Positions 52,633 to 58,025 of a stretch of 58,025 nucleotides of DNA are shown here, one piece after another; the stretch's first letter is position 1, and the number at the start of each line of letters is the position of its first letter. A model generated the notes under the pieces. It searched no databases. It saw nothing but the letters and a program-made list of their open reading frames with translations, and was not told the origin of the DNA. The position numbers were made by a program, and so were the translations under genes. The stretch comes from Bacteroidales bacterium Bact_09 (GTDB lineage Bacteria > Bacteroidota > Bacteroidia > Bacteroidales > UBA932). The DNA lies in assembly GCA_001603455.1 (NCBI GenBank), contig LUZA01000059.1, positions 1-58,025 of the forward strand, read 5' to 3'.

Positions 52633-54536
52633 AGTTTCATTCCTTTCCGGTACAATCTGAACATTTCTATGGCCTGGTATTCTGCCATGCCCAGTTTGTC
52701 GTAAAGCACTGCGGTGTTGTGGTTGCGTTCCTCGGCTCTTTTCCAGAATTCCCTCGGGTCATTCCCGGGGAACATGGCGGGATCTTTCTGGCTTTGATGG
52801 CGGAAGATGGCATTGCGCTTGATGATGACTTCCTCGGGGCTCAGAGGTACAGCCATATCCACATCGGCCACGTCCCATTCCTGCCAGGCTCCCCGGTAAA
52901 GCCACAGGCGGCAATCGTTGATCCAGGGCCTTTCGTTCAGTCTATCAAGTGCTTCCAAAATGGACATATAGCAGATACGGTGTGTACCATGCGGATCGCT
53001 CAGGTCGCCAGCAGCAAAGATCTGGTGGGGTTTTATTTCTTCCAGCAGGTTGCAGATGATGTTAACGTCTTCTTTGGATAAGGGTTTTTTCTTGACGCCC
53101 CCCGTTTCATAGAAAGGCATCTCCAGAAAATGAACATTCTCTTGTTTGATACCCAGGTATTCACAGGCCGATTTGGCTTCTCCGCGCCGGATCAGGGTCT
53201 TTACCTGGCGGATGGCAGGAGAGTCGGGTTCACCCGGTTTCTTCCTGTTCAGATCTTCCCTGGCCTCCAGGAAGATGGCACGGGTTTTTTTCTGATCCAA
53301 CCCGTAAACGGGAGAAATTTCTTGCAGAAAATCCAGGAAACGGGTCACTTCGTGATCGAAAACGGCAATGTTCCCTGAAGTGTGATAGGCCAGATGCAGG
53401 ATGTGGCCCTGTTGCGAAAGACGGGCTACAGTTCCGCCCATCGAAATCACATCATCGTCGGGGTGGGGACTGAAAACGATCACACGCTTGGGATAGGGGA
53501 GCGCCCTTTCCGGACGGGTGGAATCGTCGGCATTGGGTTTGCCGCCGGGCCAGCCCGTTATGGTATGCTGCAGGCTGTTGAACGTATCAATGTTGATCTT
53601 GCTGAAAGGACCGCGTTCTGTGATCAGGTCACTCATCCCGTTGTCATTGTAATCCCTTGCCGTCAGCTTCAGGATGGGTTTGTCCAGGTGGCGACAGAGC
53701 CAGAAGACCGCTTTGCGGGTAAGTTCTTCAGTCCACACACAAGGTCCTGTAAGCCAGGGAGTTGCAATGCGTGTGAGGTCTGCAGCGGCAGCACGGTCGA
53801 TGATCACTTCTATCTGTGTATGGTTTTGCAGAAAAGTGGAGGGGTGGGTCTCATTGACCTTTCCTTCAACCAAGTCATGTATGGTTTTGGATTCGCCTTC
53901 TCCCCAGGCAAGATAGTAGATGGTCTTGCTTTCCATGATGGTCTGGATACCCATGGTCAGGGAGTAATTGGGAACATAATCCACACCAAAAAATTCACTG
54001 GCCGCAGAGATACGGGTGTTTGTATTGAGGGTAATCAGGCGGGTACGGGAGCTGTAAGGGGAACCGGGTTCGTTGGATCCCATGCCCGACGTGATCATCA
54101 CGTCTATTCCCCCGTAGGAGGCTATCTTCTTTTCAAAATCGGCACAATGACGCGCTACCTGAGAACGGGGAATATCACCGTCCAGACAATGAATCTGTGT
54201 GTGGGGAATGTCCAGTACATCGAATATATACTCTTTTAAAAACCGGTAATGGGACTGTATTTCATCCTTGTGCAGGGGATAAAACTCGTTGATTCCGAAC
54301 ACCACTACATTCTTAAAGCTTCTGCCCCTGCCACAGGCGCTGGCAAAAAGTTCATAAACCGGTATCATGGCCGGCCGGGCAGACAAGCCCAGAACTAGTT
54401 TTTTATTCTGGGATTCTTTCTGTGTTAAAAGGGTCAGAATATTATCCACCAGGTACGACGAGGCTTCCACCTGGTCATCATAGATGAATACCGGCAAATT
54501 TTCGTACCGTCTGCTAAAATCGTGATTCAAAGTCAT
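52629..54536 (-). CDS. NagB-like domain fused to a PIG-L deacetylase
   Basis: A 635-residue two-domain protein of a type common in Bacteroidota and usually annotated as glucosamine-6-phosphate deaminase. Residues about 15-260 have the NagB fold, but key sites are altered: the phosphate loop is LGLSARPAMIPVY rather than a GGTP-like loop, the Asp72 region (E. coli numbering) reads GINEFYPL, and the His143 segment GHIAFNEP is shortened to GMGSNEPGS. Residues about 350-620 are a LmbE/PIG-L deacetylase with an intact zinc motif FSPHPDDDVISMGG and DPHGTH. I infer an active deacetylase with a regulatory or binding NagB-like module, not a deaminase. It overlaps kdsA by 4 bp. Confidence 0.85.
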   Translation of the reverse strand: MTLNHDFSRRYENLPVFIYDDQVEASSYLVDNILTLLTQKESQNKKLVLGLSARPAMIPVYELFASACGRGRSFKNVVVFGINEFYPLHKDEIQSHYRFLKEYIFDVLDIPHTQIHCLDGDIPRSQVARHCADFEKKIASYGGIDVMITSGMGSNEPGSPYSSRTRLITLNTNTRISAASEFFGVDYVPNYSLTMGIQTIMESKTIYYLAWGEGESKTIHDLVEGKVNETHPSTFLQNHTQIEVIIDRAAAADLTRIATPWLTGPCVWTEELTRKAVFWLCRHLDKPILKLTARDYNDNGMSDLITERGPFSKINIDTFNSLQHTITGWPGGKPNADDSTRPERALPYPKRVIVFSPHPDDDVISMGGTVARLSQQGHILHLAYHTSGNIAVFDHEVTRFLDFLQEISPVYGLDQKKTRAIFLEAREDLNRKKPGEPDSPAIRQVKTLIRRGEAKSACEYLGIKQENVHFLEMPFYETGGVKKKPLSKEDVNIICNLLEEIKPHQIFAAGDLSDPHGTHRICYMSILEALDRLNERPWINDCRLWLYRGAWQEWDVADVDMAVPLSPEEVIIKRNAIFRHQSQKDPAMFPGNDPREFWKRAEERNHNTAVLYDKLGMAEYQAIEMFRLYRKGMKL

Positions 54537-55294
54537 TTGAATGAAATATTTGTTTCTTTATGGATGCTGATATATGTTTGACGTAAAGCAATTATCGTGC
54601 GTATCAGGTCTTCCATCTTACTTAAATTAAGCATATTGCTTCCATCGGAAAGGGCTTCCTGTGGCCTGGGATGTGTTTCCACAAAAATGCCGTCTACACC
54701 ACATGCCACTCCGGCAGCAGCCATGGATCCTATCAATTCCGGTTCACCTCCTGCAATGCCTCTTTCCTGGTTCGGTATCTGAAGGGAATGCGTAATATCA
54801 AGTACCACAGGTACGCCCAGTTTTTTCATTTTGGGGATGCTGCGCACATCAAAGATCAGATCCGAATATCCAAACTGAGTGCCTCTTTCGGTCAGGATAA
54901 TCTTATCCTTTGTGGCCCCAAACTGGAGCAATTTTTCCACCACAAACCGCATCTGGTCCGGTGCCAGAAATTGACCTTTTTTTACATTGACCATCTTTCC
55001 GGTTTGTGCGGCTGCTTTCAGCAGTGAGGTCTGACGACAGAGAAAAGCCGGTATCTGGATAATGTCAATACCATATTCGGCGGCCATCAGTGCCTCGTTG
55101 GGTGTATGCACGTCGGTAGTAACACGGATACCGTAATACTGCTTGATTGTCTGCAGGATCTCCAGTCCGTTCCGGTCACCAATACCGGTAAAGGAATCTA
55201 CCCTGGTACGGTTTTCTTTCCTGTAGGAAGACTTGAATATCAGCGGCAGATCGTATTTTGCGGTCAAAGAACAGAGCCTTTCGGCAATTTCCAT
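54533..55294 (-). CDS. kdsA: Kdo-8-phosphate synthase (KdsA), N-terminally broken
   Basis: The condensing enzyme for Kdo synthesis (PEP + arabinose 5-phosphate). The frame from 55294 encodes KSSYRKENRTRVDSFTGIGD, TTDVHTPNEA, IQIPAFLCRQTSLLKAAAQT, VNVKKGQFLAPDQM, LTERGTQFGYSDL and HSLQIPN, all canonical. It begins at MEIAERL, which is internal to normal KdsA. The missing start is visible just upstream in another frame: MELNGFFLISG from an ATG at 55332, preceded by a good -7 box. Between the two, the GPC motif (its Cys is a metal ligand in class II enzymes) and about eight further residues are lost. This looks like a frameshifting deletion, or an assembly error. The N-terminal strand is therefore absent from the encoded protein as read. 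Confidence 0.8.
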   Translation of the reverse strand: MEIAERLCSLTAKYDLPLIFKSSYRKENRTRVDSFTGIGDRNGLEILQTIKQYYGIRVTTDVHTPNEALMAAEYGIDIIQIPAFLCRQTSLLKAAAQTGKMVNVKKGQFLAPDQMRFVVEKLLQFGATKDKIILTERGTQFGYSDLIFDVRSIPKMKKLGVPVVLDITHSLQIPNQERGIAGGEPELIGSMAAAGVACGVDGIFVETHPRPQEALSDGSNMLNLSKMEDLIRTIIALRQTYISIHKETNISFK

Positions 55295-55332
55295 GCACGT
55301 CCAGATATTAGAAAAAAACCGTTAAGTTCCAT
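55295..55332 (-). other. Out-of-frame 5' fragment of kdsA
   Basis: The 38 bp from the ATG at 55332 encode MELNGFFLISGR, the usual KdsA N-terminus, in a frame shifted relative to the following MEIAERL. The frame of MEIAERL itself has a stop nine codons upstream and no alternative start codon in between. Confidence 0.7.
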
Positions 55333-55352
55333 GATATATAAATTTTCTTGGT

Positions 55353-55360
55353 CAAAGGTA
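55353..55360 (-). promoter_or_regulatory. -7 promoter box for kdsA
   Basis: TACCTTTG on the minus strand matches TAnnTTTG and lies 20 nt before the ATG at 55332, supporting that ATG as the original kdsA start rather than the one at 55294. It sits close to the rarA stop. Confidence 0.45.
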
Positions 55361-55367
55361 CTATTTT

Positions 55368-56657
55368 TTATTTCCTGCTGGAATACTTGTTACCCCACCG
55401 TGTAAGAAATTTCTGGATCTCTTTCTCCCGGGGATTATCCTGCGGTTCATAAAAAATAGTACCGCTGATCTCTGGAGGAAGAAACTCCTGTTCCACAAAG
55501 TTGTGTTCGTATTGATGGGCATACTTGTAATTTTTGGCGTATCCCAGTTCTTTCATCAATTGGGTAGGGGCATTGCGCAGATGGAGCGGGACGCTCAGAT
55601 CTCCCTTGTCCCGGACAATTTCCATGGCTGCTTCAATCGCCATATAGGCCGAGTTGCTCTTGGAGCTGGTGGCCAGGTAAATGGCCGTCTGGGACAGCGG
55701 TATACGTCCTTCGGGCATGCCGATCTTGTGTACCGCATCAAAACAGACGTTGGCCATCAGGAATGCATTGGGGTTGGCCAGTCCGATGTCTTCCGAAGCC
55801 AGAATAACCATCCTGCGCGCTATAAAAAGGGGATCCTCGCCGGCAGCGATCATCCTTGCCAGCCAGTAAACCGCCCCGTTGGGATCGCTCCCACGGATGC
55901 TTTTAATGAAAGCTGATATGATATCATAGTGCTGTTCCCCGTTTTTGTCATAAAGTACAATATTCTTCTGGAGTCTTTTCTGTACTTCATCGTTATTGAA
56001 GAGGATTGTTTCGCCTTCATCGTAGCTGGAAATAACTATTTCTAAGATATTCAACAACTTACGGGCATCCCCGCCGGAAAGACGGAACAACGCTTCCGTT
56101 TCTTCCACGCGAATATCCAACGAGCGAATATATTCATCTTCCTTAAGTGCACGTTCAAGCAAAGTATTTAGATCATTGACAACCAATGTTTTAAGAACAA
56201 ACACCTGGCAACGTGAAAGTAGGGGAGCGATCACTTCAAAGGAAGGATTTTCCGTAGTGGCACCGATCAGAACAATGGTTCCGTCTTCCACGGCACCCAA
56301 CAGGGCATCTTGCTGGGATTTACTAAAACGGTGGATCTCGTCAATAAAAAGGATTGGACAGTTTTTCTGGAACATTTTGTTGGAACGGGAACGTTCGATC
56401 ACCTCACGGACATCCTTTACACCTGAACTGACGGCAGACAAGCTGTAGAAGGTGCGTTCCAGGTTCCGGGCTATGATCCTTGCCAGCGTTGTCTTACCAA
56501 CACCGGGAGGACCCCAGAGAATGAAAGAGGCCAGGTTACGGCTTTCGATCATCTTACGCAGCACGGCGTCGGGAGCCACCAGGTGTTCCTGTCCCACGAA
56601 TTGGTCAAAAGTAGTGGGGCGCATCCGTTCGGCCAGGGGGATATTGCTGTTCAACAT
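55368..56657 (-). CDS. rarA: Replication-associated recombination protein RarA (MgsA)
   Basis: An AAA+ clamp-loader-like ATPase acting at stalled replication forks. PLAERMRPTTFDQFVGQEHL is the N-terminal signature, Walker A is LWGPPGVGKTTLAR, Walker B LFIDEIHRFSKSQQDALL, sensor 1 VLIGATTENPSF. The C-terminal tetramerisation part has RGSDPNGAVYWLARMIAAGEDP and the LRNAPTQLMKELGYAK region. At 429 residues it is full length. It is followed on the same strand by kdsA after 35 bp to the original ATG. Confidence 0.95.
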   Translation of the reverse strand: MLNSNIPLAERMRPTTFDQFVGQEHLVAPDAVLRKMIESRNLASFILWGPPGVGKTTLARIIARNLERTFYSLSAVSSGVKDVREVIERSRSNKMFQKNCPILFIDEIHRFSKSQQDALLGAVEDGTIVLIGATTENPSFEVIAPLLSRCQVFVLKTLVVNDLNTLLERALKEDEYIRSLDIRVEETEALFRLSGGDARKLLNILEIVISSYDEGETILFNNDEVQKRLQKNIVLYDKNGEQHYDIISAFIKSIRGSDPNGAVYWLARMIAAGEDPLFIARRMVILASEDIGLANPNAFLMANVCFDAVHKIGMPEGRIPLSQTAIYLATSSKSNSAYMAIEAAMEIVRDKGDLSVPLHLRNAPTQLMKELGYAKNYKYAHQYEHNFVEQEFLPPEISGTIFYEPQDNPREKEIQKFLTRWGNKYSSRK

Positions 56658-56661
56658 GAAA

Positions 56662-56669
56662 TAAAACTA
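56662..56669 (-). promoter_or_regulatory. Candidate -7 box for rarA
   Basis: TAGTTTTA on the minus strand is one base off TAnnTTTG and ends 4 nt before the rarA ATG. No -33 element is clear and the region is AT-rich, so chance is possible. Confidence 0.25.
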
Positions 56670-56720
56670 TTTAACATAATATAAATTGTGTGCATTTTAA
56701 ACTAAGTAAGTTTGTAGTGT

Positions 56721-58004
56721 TTACCGGCGGCGGCGCTTCAGCTGTCGGATTATACGCGATATGACGGTCTCTATGGACGACTCGGGCTCTATGACATTGT
56801 AGTCCTCCCAGAATCCCGGGTCTTCAAAATCTGCCACGCGGTACAATGTGATATCCGTAGTCTTGACACGGCTCTCCTGCGGGATCCTGTAAGCCTCCCG
56901 GCTGTATTCCGTTATGGCCATCTCTGATGTGATGGTATAGTTCTGCCGGAACAACTTACGGTCCCATTTGGCGTTAAACTTCAGGTCAGTCCGGGAATAA
57001 TCGAATATCCATTGTCCTTCCGGTATCTGACGGTATTGCACCATATAGGCTGCATATTCCACCCGTGCTTTCAGTCCGGCCGGTTTACGGCGTATGAATA
57101 TGGCTGTAGCCTGTTCCCGTTCCTCTACGTTCATATTGAATTCTATACGCGTTATGGCCATAGTCTGAACGTCAATATAGATCCTCCCGCGGAACAGGAT
57201 GTCTTCCAGGTACGGTTTCTGGTCAAAGGACACCACGTAGTTGATCCTGTCGTTCGTCTGAATGGGATGTTCCATCCTGAAATCGTAAAATTTTTCCACT
57301 TCGGTCACGTTGACGCCCATAAAAAGGTTTTTGACTACATCTATGTCGAGCGCCGAACGGATACCGCCCTGAAATTTAACGAAGACGGTATCTATCCGGG
57401 CCCAGTCAATGCTTCCGCGGCCTTTGTAAATACCGACCTGTTCCACGGCAAATGTTGGTGAATACGGCGGTTTATGCACATCTATCACAGCTTCTGACAG
57501 TGTGACATACGTGTTGCCCTTGCGGATCATTTCGCGGTAAAAACCGGTCATCTGCATCTTTTCCTGTGGAAAGTTGTTGCGGATGCTGCGGAAGGCTTCC
57601 TGTACCAGTTCCTGCGGGTCTAGCGGCTTCACCGTTGTCATGGGTATAGGCAGCGCTGCCTGGATCAAGGCAATGGTCAATGGTTTTACCTGTGCCAGAA
57701 ACTGACTTATGGGAATCACACCTGTGTGATACCCTAAATAACTGATCGATATAGATTTATCTGCATAATTACGGGGAAATTTCAATGTAAAAAAGCCTTC
57801 CCCATTGGTTACAATGCTTATACCTATATCCTGTATGCTCACCGATGCAAATACCATCGGACGTTTTGTCTCGGAATCCACGACCGTTCCGGAAACGCTG
57901 AGCGTATTCTCCTGGGCCTGTAATGAAAACACAGCTTCAGCAGTAACTAAAATACTAATAATGAGTATTTTAGATATCTTTTTTATCATCATTTCTGATT
58001 TCAT
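56721..58004 (-). CDS. Exported carboxypeptidase-regulatory-domain protein
   Basis: A 427-residue protein with a signal peptide (about 7-30, KKISKILIISILVTAEAVFSLQAQ). Residues about 35-115 form a CarboxypepD_reg-like beta-sandwich (VSGTVVDSETKRPMVFASVSI, TNGEGFFTLKFP, SISYLGYHTGVI), as in TonB-dependent receptors and surface proteins of this phylum. The remaining part (about 120-420) has an all-beta look and no TonB plug or barrel. It ends in a basic RRLKRRRR-like tail. Function is unknown. The start could also be 57992 or 57989 (MM pair). Only 21 bp of upstream sequence lies in the window, so its promoter cannot be judged. Confidence 0.75.
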   Translation of the reverse strand: MKSEMMIKKISKILIISILVTAEAVFSLQAQENTLSVSGTVVDSETKRPMVFASVSIQDIGISIVTNGEGFFTLKFPRNYADKSISISYLGYHTGVIPISQFLAQVKPLTIALIQAALPIPMTTVKPLDPQELVQEAFRSIRNNFPQEKMQMTGFYREMIRKGNTYVTLSEAVIDVHKPPYSPTFAVEQVGIYKGRGSIDWARIDTVFVKFQGGIRSALDIDVVKNLFMGVNVTEVEKFYDFRMEHPIQTNDRINYVVSFDQKPYLEDILFRGRIYIDVQTMAITRIEFNMNVEEREQATAIFIRRKPAGLKARVEYAAYMVQYRQIPEGQWIFDYSRTDLKFNAKWDRKLFRQNYTITSEMAITEYSREAYRIPQESRVKTTDITLYRVADFEDPGFWEDYNVIEPESSIETVISRIIRQLKRRRR

Positions 58005-58025
58005 AGTCTGGCTGTTTTTATGATT

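Noticed and set aside
53382-54239. Open frame of 285 codons on the plus strand
   Set aside because: Antisense to the NagB-like/PIG-L gene, with no family motifs and no promoter-like box.
56699-56713. Inverted repeat AAACT/AGTTT as a terminator of the gene at 56721
   Set aside because: Only a 5-bp AT-rich stem and no following T run; likely chance in an AT-rich gap.

Overview
The window reads as ordinary chromosome of a Gram-negative, probably anaerobic member of the Bacteroidota (Bacteroidales-like). Supporting signs are TAnnTTTG-type -7 promoter boxes with no Shine-Dalgarno bias, a TamL-type BamA lipoprotein, PCMD and BACON-like surface lipoproteins, a Tat system with only TatA and TatC, ATP-dependent PEP carboxykinase beside a PPi-type phosphofructokinase, a flavo-diiron protein, and a NagB-like/PIG-L fusion. 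I cannot name the genus. I see no insertion sequence, prophage, CRISPR array, rRNA or tRNA, and no gene-free stretch longer than about 190 bases. About 42 genes are packed tightly, often with 1-35 bp overlaps.

Layout. (1) 188-1630(+): BaiN/HI0933-type flavoprotein. (2) 1623-6572(-): surE, an lpxB-ogt fusion, dnaN, an epsilon-like exonuclease and a degenerate FAA-hydrolase-fold protein. (3) 6652-9437(+): gap, a GT2 glycosyltransferase and a methyltransferase. (4) 9406-12219(-): M16 zinc protease. (5) 12330-15308(+): C69 dipeptidase and an NfeD-type membrane protease. (6) 15286-26483(-): recQ, ligA, flavo-diiron protein, RelA/SpoT homologue, Ig-like lipoprotein, outer-membrane barrel and ispG. 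(7) 26576-28171(+): pckA. (8) 28199-30702(-): kdsC, maf and PPi-type PFK. (9) 30802-33624(+): a large LamG lipoprotein. (10) 33636-35214(-): DUF3467 protein and a sugar-isomerase-like protein. (11) 35277-48172(+): a nine-gene run of valS, PCMD lipoprotein, thioesterase, tatA, tatC, WG-repeat protein, ABC-F ATPase, rlmB and flippase. (12) 48111-50256(-): arginine-decarboxylase-like enzyme and a TrmH-family methyltransferase. (13) 50377-52632(+): tamL. (14) 52629-56657(-): rarA, a 5'-damaged kdsA and the NagB-like/PIG-L fusion. (15) 56721-58004(-): a carboxypeptidase-regulatory-domain protein at the window edge.

How the genes fit together. Lipid A/Kdo synthesis (lpxB, kdsA, kdsC), outer-membrane assembly (tamL, barrels, lipoproteins), isoprenoid supply (ispG), replication and repair (dnaN, exonuclease, ligA, recQ, rarA, Ogt domain) and PPi/PEP-based glycolysis (gap, PFK, pckA) dominate.

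There is no obvious defence or mobile island. The unusual material is inside housekeeping genes: a single reading frame joining lipid A disaccharide synthase to an O6-alkylguanine-DNA alkyltransferase; several enzymes that keep the family fold but lose catalytic residues (FAA-like protein, NagB domain, RSH hydrolase motif); a kdsA whose first codons are out of frame; and a set of promoter boxes lying exactly 4 nt before start codons, which suggests leaderless transcripts.
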